DNA from: Musa acuminata AAA Group
Taxonomy: Eukaryota; Streptophyta; Magnoliopsida; Zingiberales; Musaceae
Direction of reading: 5' to 3'
Assembly: GCF_036884655.1 (NCBI RefSeq)
Contig: NC_088355.1
Span: 25,791,001-25,855,000 of the forward strand
DNA length: 64,000 bases
Shown here: piece by piece, positions 46,569 to 58,489 of the stretch
Layout of the letters: every line of letters begins with the position of its first letter
Position numbering within the stretch: position 1 is the stretch's first letter
The notes under the pieces: generated by a model
Databases searched by the model: none
Seen by the model: the letters and a program-made list of their open reading frames with translations, nothing else
Told to the model about the DNA's origin: nothing
Program-made: the position numbers and the translations under genes

Positions 46569-46794
46569 TGCTAGTTATAGGTGTCCTACAAGCCAATCAT
46601 ATGAGGGATGGCACGTGTGACTTGACACATAGTCTTTTTGCTTATTATATTTTGACATTTTATCACTTTATATTGATTGTTGCATATACACATGAATATA
46701 TTGTGATGTTCATGGATCTATGCAATGGGAATCGGATCATGATGAGATTACGATAATGAGACTGATTCACCTTTAAATATAGACCCTAAATAAT

Positions 46795-48515
46795 CTTGGT
46801 TCTAGGGGAGAACCTAGCTCAAGCACCACTCCATAGCTCGAGTTTGTTCAGGCACATAGCACACAAGTTCCAACTTTACGTAGGTCCGATAGAGTATCCC
46901 ATCCTCCTGAGAGATATATAGGATATATTAGAGGAGAGGATATTGATCGTTAGACCTACAAGGAGTCTATTACGAGTATAGACTCCAGGAAGTAGCAAGA
47001 AGCCATGAATTCTGAGATGGATTCCATGTACTCCAATAAGGTTTGGAACCTAGTTGATGCACCCGAGGGTATTATACCCATTGGTTGCAAGTAGATCTTC
47101 AAGAATAAGATCGGAGTAGATAGAAATGTAGAGACCTATAAAGCAAGGCTAGTTGCTAAGAAGTATCATCAAAGGCAAGGTGTTGACTATGATGAAACCT
47201 TCTCACCCGTAGCTATGCTAAAATCCATCAGAATTCTATTGGCTATTACAACACACTATGATTATGAGATATGGCAGATGGACGTAAAAACTATATTCCT
47301 TAATGGCAACCTCGAGGAGGAGGTGTATTTAATACAGCTTGAAGGATTCTTATCCAAGGATTGCCCAGATAAGGTATGTATGTTGCTTAGGTTCATTTAT
47401 GGACTAAAGCAAGCTTCTCGAAGTTAGAACATAAGATTTTATAAGGCAATCAGATCTTATAACTTCGTTAAGAATGAAGATGAGCCTTGTGTATATAGGA
47501 AGGTAAGTGGGAGCGCTATCACCTTCTTGGTGTTATATGTGGATGACATCATGATCATTGGGAATGATGTAGGAATGCTATCCATAATAAAGGCTTGGTT
47601 ATCTAGACACTTCCCCATGAAGGACTTAGGGGAAGCATCTTATATCTTGGGGATTCAAATATATAAATATAGATCTAAGAGGATGCTTAGCTTATCCTAG
47701 TTCAGGTACATAAACACCATTGTCAAAAGGTTTGGCATGAAAAATTCCAAGAGAGGTCTTATACAGATGAGACATAGGATATCACTTTTTAATAGTATGT
47801 CCTCAAAGACTCTTGAAGAAAGGACAAACATGGATAGGATACCCTATGCCTCAGCGATATGGTATATTATGTATGTCATGCTATGTACCAGGCTTGATAT
47901 AGCGTATGCTCTGAGTGTCACGAGCAAGTATCAAGTGTATCCAGGTTTAGAGCATTGGAAAGCTATAAAGTGTATCCTTAAGTACTTGAGAAGGACTAAG
48001 GATTTTTTACTAGTATACGGTGGTAGTAGCCTTAGGGTTGAAGGCTACACAGACTCGAGTTTCCAGTCCGATGTTGATTGTAGCAAGTCAAATTCGGGTA
48101 TGTGTACACCCTAAATGGAAGAGCAGTATTTTGGAAGAGTTCCAAGCAAAATACTACTGCTAACTCAACCATAGAGGCGGAGTACATTGCTGCAGTAGAG
48201 GCAGCAAAGGAGAGAGTCTAGATGAAGTTCATAATAGATCTAGGAGTCATGCTAAGCAATGAGGAGTCGATTCCCATATATTGCGACAACTACGTGGTGA
48301 TTACTCAAATAAAGGAACCCAAGTCTCATCAGAAGTATTCTAAGGAGGTTCCAGCTTATTAGAGAGATCGTCGCCCGAGGAGATGTAGTAATGGAAAGAG
48401 TTCAATCAGAAGATAACATCGTAGATCTGCTGAAAAAGTCATTATCTCAGATTGTCTTTGAGCATCATAGGGGTCTGATAGGGATCAGACACATAAGTGA
48501 TTGGCTTTAGGTCAT
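46795..48515 (+). pseudogene. TOR-2 RT and RNase H
   Basis: Text in order: LRRSDRVSHPPERYIG (end of the integrase region), WQEAM-like start of RT with Trp lost to TAG, LVDAPEGIIPIGCK, FLNGNLEEEVYLIQ, GLKQAS, catalytic YVDD at 47,536-47,547, MKDLGEASYILGI, then RNase H with YTDSSFQSD and the final AEYIAA region (48,178-48,195). TAG or TGA stops interrupt it about six times, and frameshifts occur near 47,430 and 48,114. Wording differs from SIR pol, so this is a separate copia lineage. Confidence 0.85.
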
Positions 48516-48524
48516 GTGGGAGAT

Positions 48525-49144
48525 TGCTAGTCATAGGTGCCCTACAAGCTAATCGTGTGAGTGATGGCACGTGTGACTTGACACATAGTATTTTTGCTTA
48601 TTATATTTTGAAATTTTATTACTTTATATTGATTGTTGCATATACACATGAATATATTATGATGTCCATGGATCTATGCAATGAGAATCAGATTTTGATT
48701 AGATTACGATAATGAGACTGATTTACCATTAAACATAAACCCTAAATAATCCCAATCATAGGTTACTCGAGAGAGACATCGAGATAACCAAACAGACAGG
48801 AGTACTGTATACCCGTCCATATGATGAATGCAGTTGGTTTCATAGCTACTCATGTGGGGACAATAGGGATAGAGTACAGGTACTCATTGGAGAATGAGTT
48901 CACTGATCGATTCGCTTACGGAATGCTAGATGGTTGATGATATCTTATTGTGAGACAATGATTCCTTAGTCCCAATAGTGTATCTGGTCCTTAGACTTGA
49001 GACACCAAGGATGTCCTGCATGAGTACTCCACTCTTTGATACTAGACTTATAGGTCTGGAGGTTCCAGATCTAGTACAACTAGTCGTCTGGAGGGGTAGC
49101 TAACCTTACAATGACTATTGAGTGTCAATAGAGGATCATCCACT
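48525..49144 (+). repeat. TOR-2 3' LTR, first part
   Basis: It begins TGCTAGTCATAGG after the purine tract and matches the first ~600 bases of the TOR-5 LTR (59,590 onward). It ends in CCACT (49,140-49,144), the TSD of the solo LTR, and resumes at 51,520. Confidence 0.85.
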
Positions 49145-49667
49145 TGTTGAATCTCGGATTTTGATGATGAAGTCAATTGTCATTTGTTATCTAATCTATG
49201 TGTTGAGATAAGTGTGCAGGATTAACTACGATGAGAGTAAGACAAGCAGCAGGAGTTGCGCCGGAGTCAAGATCATGATCACGTTGGGAGTTCGAGAGTT
49301 CGACGGAAGTTCGGACGGTCGTCGGAGGTTCAGAGAGAACAGATCCGAGAAGTCCAAAAGCTTGCCAAGCGAAGCTCGTCGGAACTCGCCAAGTGGATCG
49401 TCGCAAAGTCCAGGAGTATGCCGGATGTCCGCAGAAGGATCACCGAGGGTTATCGGTTGATCGACGGAAGTTGGCCGGAAACTCGCCGGAAGAAGCGATT
49501 GACGCATCGGAGCAAAGCTGCAGAAGTTGTCTTAGAGTTAATCGTAGTTAGCATGATGATTAAGCATGAAAATGGGAGGTGACCCCATTAGCTTAATCTT
49601 GGGGCAATTGGGCCCCTGAAAAGATTCAAAGTGGGTCGAATGGAGTGAACCATTCGGACCCTGATTG

Positions 49668-49910
49668 CACCAGGAGGTGCAACCGCCCCAGCCAGGAGGT
49701 GCAACCGCCTGGGCTGTGGGGTTGAGAGGTGCAACCGCCCCAGCCAGGAGGTGCAACCGCCTGGGCTGTGGGGTTGAGAGGTGCAACCGCCCCAGCCAGG
49801 AGGTGCAACCGCCTGGGCTGAGGGGTTGAGAGGTGCAACCGCCCCAGCCAGGAGGTGCAACCGCCTGGGCTGCGAGGCTGGGAGGTGCAACCGCCCCAGC
49901 CAAGAGGTTG
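49668..49910 (+). repeat. 52-bp tandem array in the solo LTR
   Basis: About five units of roughly 52 bases containing 'aggtgcaaccgccccagcca' and 'gaggtgcaaccgcctgggct'. Positions 49,721, 49,773 and 49,825 mark consecutive GTTGAG starts. Three overlapping minus-strand frames repeat the same Trp/Gly-rich peptide because 52 is not a multiple of three, so they are not genes. Confidence 0.85.
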
Positions 49911-51086
49911 CACCGCCAGAGCTCAAGTTCCGAGCTCTGCCAGGCGATGCAACCACCAAGCTCAGTCTTCGAGCTCTGGCAGATTGGTGCATCAGCCTGA
50001 GCTCAGTCTCGAGCTCTGCCAAGGTGATGCATTCACCAAGCTCAGTCTTCGAGCTTTGGCAGAGAGGTGGATCAGCCTGAGCTCAGCTTGGAGCTCTGCC
50101 AGGTGATGCAACCACCGAGCTCAGTTTCGAGCTCTGCCAGGTGATGCATTCACCAAGCTTAGTCTTCGAGCTCTGCCAGGTGATGCAACCATCGAGCTCA
50201 GTCTTCGAGCTCTGGCAGAGAGAAGCAATCGGCAGAGCTCAGTCTTCGAGCTCTGCCAGGCGGTGCCACCTCTCCAGTCGAGAGGTGCAACCGCCTGATC
50301 CCAGAATTCTGGGATTTGATCGATTTGATCGTTTTGAGCTCGAATTTTGAATTGGTTTGGGGCCTATAAATACCCCACCCATTCAGCACTGAAAAGACAC
50401 AGACCTATACCGAAATTGTGATCTTTTCTGTGATTCTAAAGAGCTCAAAAGTGTTGTAAAGCCTTTAAGTCTCCTCCTTCTGTTCTTCAAGTTTTCAATT
50501 GTAAAGTGAGGAGAGAAAGGTCTGTAAAGGTTGTCTCCTAAGCCTGCCAAAAGGAGAGAAATTGTAAGAGGGAAGTTTGGCCTTCGCCCATTGAAGGAAG
50601 GCACCTAGTTGACGTCGGCAACCTCATCGGTGGAGGAAGCCAAAAGTGGAGTAGGTCAAGGCTGACCGAACCACTCTAAATCTCTGGTTTGCGTTTATTT
50701 TCGAGCACTTTATCATTACTGCAAACCTCCCTCATCACTACTGCTCTCTGTGCTTTCACGAACAAGATCTAAGTGCTGTTCTTCCAAATCTGCATTCAGA
50801 CGTAAACTCGTATTTTCATACATTACAGTTTACGTTTACGTTTGATTCTGCAGAACTGTTTTCCGTGCTTTTACGAACGAGCTTCCTTGCAGTTTACGCT
50901 TACATTTTAATCCTATTAATAACTGCAATCTGTCCTCTACGATTTTACGAACGAGTTTCAACATTTAGACGTAAAACTGCATTCAGACGTAAATCGGCTT
51001 TCTTCGCTCAATCATCAGATTTCTGTTCACGTTTACGTCTTAGTTTCAACTGCATACTGCCTTCTGCGAGTATACAAATGAGTTTC

Positions 51087-51400
51087 AAAGTTTAGACGTA
51101 AATCTGCGTCTAACTGCGTTTAGACGTAAATCTGCGTTTAGACGTAAAACTGCGTTTAGACGTAAAACTACGTTTAGACGTAAATCTGCGTTTAGACGTA
51201 AAACTACGTTTAGACGTAAAACTGCGTTTAGACATAAATCTGCGTTTAGACGTAAATCTGCATTTAGACGTAAATATGAGTTTAGACGCAAAACTGCGCT
51301 TAGACGCAAAACTGCGCTTAGACGTAATCTGCGCTTAGACGCAAAACTACGCTTAGACGCAATCTACGCTTAGACGCAAACTGCACTTAGATACAAACTG
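51087..51400 (+). repeat. 18-bp tandem array in the solo LTR
   Basis: About 17 units of CTGCGTTTAGACGTAAAT, drifting to CTGCGCTTAGACGCAAAA at the right end. SIR-2 LTRs carry the single-unit equivalent ('gcgtctagacgccgatt' near 34,032 and 41,622). Confidence 0.9.
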
Positions 51401-51592
51401 AGAATTTGTTTTTGCATCATAATAGTTTTTGAACAAACGCAGCTTTTGGTTTTTAATCGTTATAAGATTTCCGCTGCACTAATTCACCCCCCCCCCTCTT
51501 AGTGCTCTCGATCCTAACACCACTCTCGGTGTCACGAGAGGAATATCTCATAGATTTTTGCTCAAACAAATCCCTGGCCAGGGTCATTCGGA

Positions 51593-52605
51593 TTATCCCT
51601 GATAACCTGGGGAGATCGTTTATCCCTGAATCCCTATAGATTTGTAGGAGAGGAAGAATGAGGTCAAGCGTCCACTCTAGCGGTAATCCACACAACAAGG
51701 CTGCGACGACGCTCCTTAAATCTCCAAGTCTGCTATTTAAGGTAGAGAAGGGAAGAGGAGAATAGGAGGTGGCAACCAAGAAAACCCCTAGCCTATGGGT
51801 GTTTGGTTCCCTCCTATTTATAGAGGCCCCATATCAACTTAACTCTAATGGATCCTGTCCTATTGGGTATTAGACCTCCATCCAACTACCCAAGCCTCTT
51901 AGATTAGTGAATTTCTATCCAATAATCTCTCATTGGCTCTTATTGGATCTCATCTATAGGATCTAATAATTTAAGGGTTTCTTGGATATCAAATAAGATA
52001 GAGGGTCCGACGGATATCTCATATCCGAACCTTTACTCATCACAATGCCTACCATATATGTATGACCCTCTAGGCCCAATATCGAGCTAGCCATAAGTCA
52101 CACCAGTCAGAACTCCTTCTAGCTTAGTGAATTATTATCTCCATAATAATTCACTTGACTCATCGATTGCAGACTTACTAGGCCATTGTGCTATAGTCCC
52201 TAGACGATATAAGTGAATCCAATCCTTTGGACCTATCTATCCTAAGTTACTGTGTATTTATAATCCGTCATCTATCTAATACCCCAAATATCGTATACCG
52301 GGTATAGTACTGTCAAGCACATATAGTTTCGGTTTGAGTCTCGCTCTAATCGGATTCTCCCGGAGAACTCTTTCTCTCTCAATTGGAATGACCCTGGCCA
52401 AGGATTTATCTGAGCAAGAATATATGGGATATTCCTCTCATGACACCGAGAGCGGATGATCCTCTATCGATACTCAATAGATCTCGTAAGGTTGGCTGCC
52501 ACTCCCGATGACCGGTTGTGCTAGATTTGGAACCTCCAGACCTTTAAGTTCGATATCAAAGCGTGGAGTACTGACACAGGACATCCTTGGTATCTCAAGT
52601 CTAAG
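51593..52605 (-). repeat. TOR-3: inverted TOR LTR fragment
   Basis: Minus-strand TOR LTR sequence running from the U5 region (about 51,600) to a point where TOR-4 is inserted ('ctcaagtctaag' at 52,605; compare 53,741). It faces the TOR-2 LTR piece head to head. Confidence 0.75.
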
Positions 52606-54834
52606 TGTTGGGAAATCTTGGGGGCGACATCACATGCACAACTGAAGAACAAGAAAAAAAAAATCCCCAATTTCCTAAAAAAATGTTCGTCATCGTGCGA
52701 AGATTGGTGCGCAAAAATTCGTGAAACAAACTACGTATAGAATATATTGTATTATCTAGGGAGATCGTATATCCTTGTTTCCTTACAGATCTCTAGGAGA
52801 GGGTGATGGAGGTCAAGCGTCCTCCTCTCTGGCGTTGATCCATACAGTAGGGCTGCGACGACACTCCTCAAAACTCTAGGCCTGCTCTAAGGTGGAGAGG
52901 GAGAGAAGAATAGGAGAGGCAACCAAAGGTTCTAGCCTATGAACCCCTGAATCCCTCCTATTTATAGAGGTCCCCTGTCAAACCGTAATGGATCGTCCCC
53001 TAGTGGGTATTGAATCTACATCCAATTACCCAAGCCTTTTAGATTAGTGGATCTCTATCCAATAATATCTCATAGGCTCTTATTGGATCTCGTCCATAGG
53101 ATCTAATAATTCAAGGACTTATTGGATATCCAATAAGAGAGGGGCTCCGACGGATATCTCTTATCCGAACCTTTACTTATCGCAATACCTACCATATGTA
53201 TGTGACCCTCTAGGTCCAATATCAAGCTGGTCGTGAGTCATAACTATCAGAACTCCATCTAACTTAGTGAATTATTATCTCTATAATAATTCACTCGACT
53301 CATCGACTACGAACATACTAGGCCACTACGCCGTAGTCCCCAAACGATATAGGGGAATCCAATCCATTGGACCTGTTTGTCCTCAGTTATCGTATACCTA
53401 TAGTCCCTCATCCATCTAATATCCTAGAGACCGTATATCGGGCATGGTGCCATCAAACCCATACGGTTTCTTCTCGAGTCTCGCTCTAATCGGATTCTCC
53501 CAGAGAACTCTTTCTCTCTCAATCCGAATGACCCTGACTAGGGATTTGTCTGAGCAAAAACACATGAGATATTCCTCTTATGATGTCGAGAGTGGATGAT
53601 CATCTATCGACACTCAATAGCCCTTGTAAGGTCGACTGCCACTTCCAATGACCAGTTGTACTAGATTTGGGACATCCAAACCTATAAGTCTAATATCAAA
53701 GAGTGGAGCACTCATATAGGACATCCTTGGTGTCTCAAGTCTAAGGACCAGATAAACCACTAGGACTATGGAATCGTTGTGTAACAATAAGGCATCAACC
53801 ATCCAGTATTCCGTAAGCTGATCAATCAGTGAACTCATTCTCCAATGAGCACCTGTACTATAACCCTAGTGTCCCTACACGAGCAACTATGAGACTAGTT
53901 GCATCCATCATATGGATGGGTATATAGCACACCAGCTTGTCCGGTTATCATGATGTCCCTCTCGAGTAACCTATGACCGGGATTATTTAAGATCTGTGTT
54001 TAAAGGTGAATTGATCTCATTATCGTGATCTTATCACGATCCGATTTCCATTGCACAAATCCAAGGACATCACAATATATATATGCATATATGCAATAGT
54101 TAATATAAAGTGATAAATGCTAAAAATATAATAAGCAAAAAGATTCCGTGTCAAGTCACGTGTGCCATCACTCACGTGATTGGCTTATTGGGAACCTATG
54201 AATAGCAATCTCCCACTTGACCTAAAGCCAATCACCTATATGTCTGATCCCCATCAGACCCCTATGATACTCAAAGAAAATTTGAGATAATGTCTTTGCT
54301 AGTGGATCTGCAATGTTATCTTCGGATGGAACTCTTTCCGCTATTACATCTCCTCAGGTTATGATCTCTCCAATAAGTTGTAACCTCCTCAGAACACTTC
54401 TGATGAGACCCGGGTTCCCTTATTTGAGTAATCTCCCTATAGTTGTGGCAATATAAGGAATCCACTCCTCGCTACATAGCCCGACTCCTAGATCTGTGAT
54501 AAACTTCTTCACCCAGACTCCCTCCTTTGCTGCATCTACTGTAGTAATGTACTCCGCCTCTGTGGTCGAGTCAGCAATAGTATCTTGCTTGGAACTTTTC
54601 TAGGATACTGCTCCTCCATTCAAGGTGTACACATATCCCGAATTCGACTTGCTATCATCGACATCAAACTGAAAACTTGAGTCTATGTAGCCTTCAACCC
54701 TGAGGCTACTACCTCCATATACTAGTAAAAGATCCTTAGTCCTTCTCAAGTACTTAAGGATACACTTTACTGCTTTCTAGTGCTCCAAGCCTATATCCGC
54801 CTGATACCTACTCATGACACTCAGAGCATGTGCT
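52606..54834 (-). mobile_element. TOR-4: 3' LTR and RNase H end of a copia element
   Basis: The 3' LTR spans 52,606-54,207 (1,602 bases; minus strand TGCTATTCATAGG to GATTTCCCAACA). It is preceded in element sense by the tract AGTGGGAGAT and the RNase H end (54,208-54,834). The element stops at about 54,834, where GP-2 LTR sequence begins; the words 'cctccgcc' and 'cctccacc' of the two partners overlap there. The left flank CTAAG (52,601-52,605) is one TSD candidate; the partner is lost. Confidence 0.8.
54208..54834 (-). pseudogene. TOR-4 RNase H fragment
   Basis: The minus strand reads the end of copia RNase H: HALSVMSRYQADIGLEH, KCILKYLRRTKDLLLVYGG, then EGYIDSSFQFD and the TEAEYITTVDAAKE region, followed by the C-terminal tail. 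One stop replaces Trp near 54,779. It is similar to TOR-2 but less damaged. Confidence 0.78.
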
Positions 54835-54835
54835 A

Positions 54836-55933
54836 TACCTCCGCCAACGAGGTCACCGACGTCCACTAGAGGCCTTCCTTCAATAAGCGAAGGCCAACCA
54901 CCCTTTTACAGCATTTCTCCTTTTGACGGGCTTAGGAGACAACCCTTACAAGTTTTCACTCCTCTCTTGAATGATCAAGACTTAGAAAGAAAAGAGGGAG
55001 AGGAACTCTAGCCTTTTACAATACTTTTAAGCTCTCAAATACTCAAAATAAAAGTAAGATTTCGGTTCCCTTTCATGCAGGAAAGGATGGGGTGTATATA
55101 GGCCCAAATCAGTTTGAATTCAGAGCTCAAAAGTGTCCATTCCAGGATTTTCGGGGTCCTGGCCATACCACTGCCATAACTGGGCGGTACTACTGCTTGT
55201 CATCTATCATTGAGCAATACTACCGCTCAGTCTAGGTGGTACTATTGCCTGACATTGCTCGGAGACCGAGCTCAAGCGGTACCACCGTTGGTAGTAATAA
55301 CTACCGGTGGTACCACTGCCTGATAGGGGCGGTACTACTGTCCAAAACTCCTGGGAGACTGAGTCTCCTGGGTGGTGCCACTGCCGGCCCTAGCGGTGCC
55401 ATCGCCGGCCAGGAATTCTGGGTTCGAATGGGCTGATCCATTCGGCCTAATTTGGGTCTGCCAACGGCCCAATTGGCTCCAGATTAAGTTAATGGGATCA
55501 CCTCCTAATCCTAACTTAATCTATATGCTAACTATGACAATTAAGACATCAATATTGCATATCGTGTTTCGGTGCGTCAATCGCTTCTTCCGGCAAGCTT
55601 CCAACGAACTTCCGGCGAACATCCGACGAACCCTCGACAATGCTCTAGCGGACTCCCGGCAAACTCCTAGACTTACGACGATCCTTTTGGTGAGTTCCGA
55701 TAAGCTTCTTTGGCAAGCTCCTGGACTTCTCGGATTGTTCTCGTAGAACCTCCGACGACCATCCAAACTTCCGACGAACTCTCAAACCCCCAACGTGATC
55801 TTGGTCCTGACTCCAACTCAACACCTACTGCATGTCTTACTACTGTCATAGTTATTCCTACATACTTATTTCAACATACGAATTAGATAACTAAATGACA
55901 ATTGACTTCATCATCAAAATCCGAGATTCAATA
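54836..55933 (-). repeat. GP-2 3' LTR, partial
   Basis: Minus strand TATTGAATCTCGG at 55,933 onward; the LTR 3' end is missing at the TOR-4 junction. TATATACACC-type TATA sequence lies near 55,094. U3 contains several GGCGGTACCACCGCC-like palindromes. Confidence 0.8.
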
Positions 55934-57384
55934 ATCTCTTCCTTTTTTATGATAATAATCAATTGATGACAGAGTTAACCTTAACTCCCTCTATCTATAT
56001 GTCATACTTGAGATAAGTCATTCTTGAATTCAAAGCCTTTGAATTCAAAAGACATATTGATAAGTTAAGTTCATTTAAACTTATCAATACCCCCATTATG
56101 ATTTCTATCATGATGTATCTTTCTGAAAATGATGTCAAGGCTTGACATATATTTTCAAGTCTTATATTTCATATGTGAAAGATAACAATTATAGCAATTC
56201 ATCACATGACAAGATATCAATTTGTAAGATTGCGATGTAAGCTCTAGATATCTTAACATGATGCAAATATGGCAGTCATAGCAATTCATCATATGGCAAG
56301 ATATCAATATTGTAAAATTACAATGTAAGCTCTAGATATCTTATCATTAATGCAAATATGGCAATCATAGCAATTCATTCTATCATCAATTTACCACATA
56401 TTTCTCCCCTTTTGTCATCAACAAAAAGGAGAACGATTCAAGCGTATTTCACGCATAGTAGTAAGTGTGGTAAAGATTCATGTTATTTTTCAACCATAAG
56501 ATACCATTCATACAAATTATTTTTCAAGCAATCATGACATAGTATCATTCAAAAGTCTATTAAGGAGATAGCTTTCAATACTTCTTCCTTATTTGTCATT
56601 AACATTTTTCATGAAGGAGAAAAGCGATTGTGAACTAACTTTGAATGAAGTTAAAAATGATAAGAGATTAAATCATGCTTCATTTTTATAAGAATCAAGA
56701 TATACATGTGAAATTAAATTCTTGCAAGTGTTCATTAAAAAAAAAAAGTCTTCCTTCATCAAGAAGGAATTCATTTCATCAAATCCATTTCTCCATTAAA
56801 CATTATTTTTCACAAGGTAAATCCATGAGAGATGCATTTGTTAATCAATTTCATATGTCAAAAATCATGGAGCATTGATATGAAATAAACTTGATATGAC
56901 ATAGGCTCATGAAAGCTCCATTTGAGAAATACATTTAATCTGGAAGAGCAATACAATATCATGCATTATTAGGATCAAGAAAGTCTGAAAATGAAGTTTA
57001 ACAAATTCATGCATTCGGACAAAGTTTTGCCATATCTTTTCAAACACAATCATGAAGGTAAAACATGCTTACCATCGTGAAAATCAAGACACATAATTTT
57101 CAACATGTTATTGAAGCATATAGTCATGTAAAATTCATATCATAAGATTTTCAACATTAAGTGATTAATCATAGGATCAAGAAAATCCAAAAACAAAGTT
57201 CAATCAACATTAACTTTCCTAATTCCGTAAGTGCTCACCAAATAATACATCAAGTCATAGATACCAATAGTTTAAACATATCAAAGCAAGTGGTATTATG
57301 ATCAAGGTGAGTAGCATAAAGAGTTTACAACAATATAGTTTTACAACATGACAAAAAGGAATTGTGTCTACATTATACATATGC
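55934..57384 (-). other. GP-2 polypurine tract and 3' non-coding region
   Basis: Minus-strand AAAAAAGGAAGAGAT at the LTR edge and a second purine tract, TGATGACAAAAGGGGAGAAA, at about 56,401-56,420. The sequence parallels GP-1 3,183-4,655. An internal near-duplication of about 70 bases ('gcaagatatcaat...gtaagctctagatatctta') occurs at 56,210-56,345. Confidence 0.7.
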
Positions 57385-58489
57385 TCATTCAGGTGGTGGA
57401 AAATTAAAATACCTAAACAAAGTGTCAAATTGTTAATGAATCTGCTGCAGTTTAGATAGGATTTGATCTTGGCAATGTTCAAGCTGATCTTGTCTTTGTT
57501 CAAAGTAATCCATCTGAATCCCTATATCTTCGATAGATGATGAAGGAGCTTGCTCAATTGGGTGTGATTCCTCAAAGCGACCAGTTGGAGGAGATTGATT
57601 ACCCCTAAAGATTGGTGTTTCTGGTTCTAGTTCAGGTTGAGGGGGATCGGTTCTTCTAGGCATTCTAACCCACATACCATCTCTAAATATACATCTCATT
57701 CGACGAAGTAGATTTTTATTTATGATGCTAAATCTATCTACCTTTATAACCTCTCCGTCGGGTGGTATCGCAATATCGTAGGCATTAAGTATTCTAGTGA
57801 TTATGCCACCATATGGAAGCATCATGTCCTTTTTAAACATCTCTATCATATTTTTTTGGATAAGGTAACTAAAACAGTTATTAAATCCTTTCATGATCCA
57901 GTACATAGTTCCTAGTTCCATTTGACTTCATCATGATGATATTGTTTATAAAGAATGATACTAATTAGGATGTGATGAAGTATTTTGGTGTTTATGGTAA
58001 TAGATGTTCATAGCTTTTAGAAAGTACCATTAAGTTGGGATTACCGAAAATTATTCCTAAAGCATCAATATACGTGGTCCCAACCATTTCAGTATCCCAT
58101 TGTCCTCTAAAATAACAACATCTATCTTTTACAGGGATGCCTATGATGTCATAAAGGGATCTATCCGTAATGGATATGTGATATCCTAGAAGATAGGTAG
58201 ACACCCTTTCTTCTTCATCTACATGTAGATTGTTATAAAATAACCTAACAAGTTTAGGGTAGATGGGTTCACTTATTTGTAGGATTGGGAGAAGATCTAG
58301 ATTTGCAAACCATTGAATTGGCTCTAAATCACTTAGTTCATCTAGATCAACATACTTTCCTTTATGAACATTTCTAAATTCTATGAAAGCAAATTTTTGG
58401 GTATGTAGATTTTAATCAAAAAGTGTAGAATCAAAGTTTTCTTCTAATCTTCTCTTTCCTTTATCCCTAGAGGATCTTCTAGAACCCAT
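57385..58489 (-). pseudogene. Extra ORF of GP-2, resembles the 'putative plant transposon protein' domain
   Basis: ATG at 58,489 (MGSRRSSRDKGKRRL), same start as GP-1. A TAA occurs near codon 26. The middle block keeps LEPIQWFANL, YPKLVRLFYNNL and YDIIGIPV, and here the Trp after CYFRGQ is intact. An indel near 57,990 changes frame; the rest (57,921-57,433) reads MELGTMYWIMKGFNNC through SKLQQIH and ends FPPPE at TGA 57,385-57,387. The protein aligns with the GP-1 ORF over its whole length with many conservative changes. Role unknown. Confidence 0.7.

Larger units (their letters stand above)
49145..51519 (+). mobile_element. SIR-type solo LTR
   Basis: A single LTR of 2,375 bases (TGTTGAATCTCGG to GATCCTAACA) with perfect TSDs CCACT at 49,140-49,144 and 51,520-51,524. 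Without it the TOR LTR reads 'ggatcatccactctcgg' as at 60,191. No internal sequence is present, so it arose by recombination between two LTRs. It resembles SIR-2 LTRs but carries extra tandem arrays. TATAAATA is at 50,365-50,372; the terminal hairpin with poly-C loop is at about 51,476-51,505. Confidence 0.93.
46569..51592 (+). mobile_element. TOR-2: deleted Ty1-copia element carrying a solo-LTR insertion
   Basis: A 5' LTR stub (46,569 to about 46,794) joins directly to pol, so gag, protease and integrase are gone. RT and RNase H remnants (46,795-48,500) are followed by a tract ending GTGGGAGAT and the 3' LTR (48,525-49,144 and 51,520 to about 51,592), itself split by a solo SIR-type LTR. The 3' LTR is cut at an inverted junction near 51,592. 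Confidence 0.8.

Noticed and set aside
46496..46756. Frames in TOR LTR starts (46,496-46,756 and 48,497-48,712)
   Set aside because: They match each other only because both are LTR copies; the frame spans the GO-2/TOR-2 junction in the first case.
49538..50106. Overlapping frames with VAPPGWGGCTS-type repeats
   Set aside because: The 52-bp unit is not a multiple of three, so the same peptide appears in three frames; the region is LTR repeat DNA.
51087..51400. 18-bp repeats as a possible CRISPR array
   Set aside because: Units are directly adjacent with no unique spacers, lie inside a plant LTR, and no cas-like gene is near.
53614..53838. Small frames in TOR LTRs near 53,614 and 59,953 with similar peptides
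   Set aside because: They are the same LTR segment in opposite orientations, with no evidence of coding use.
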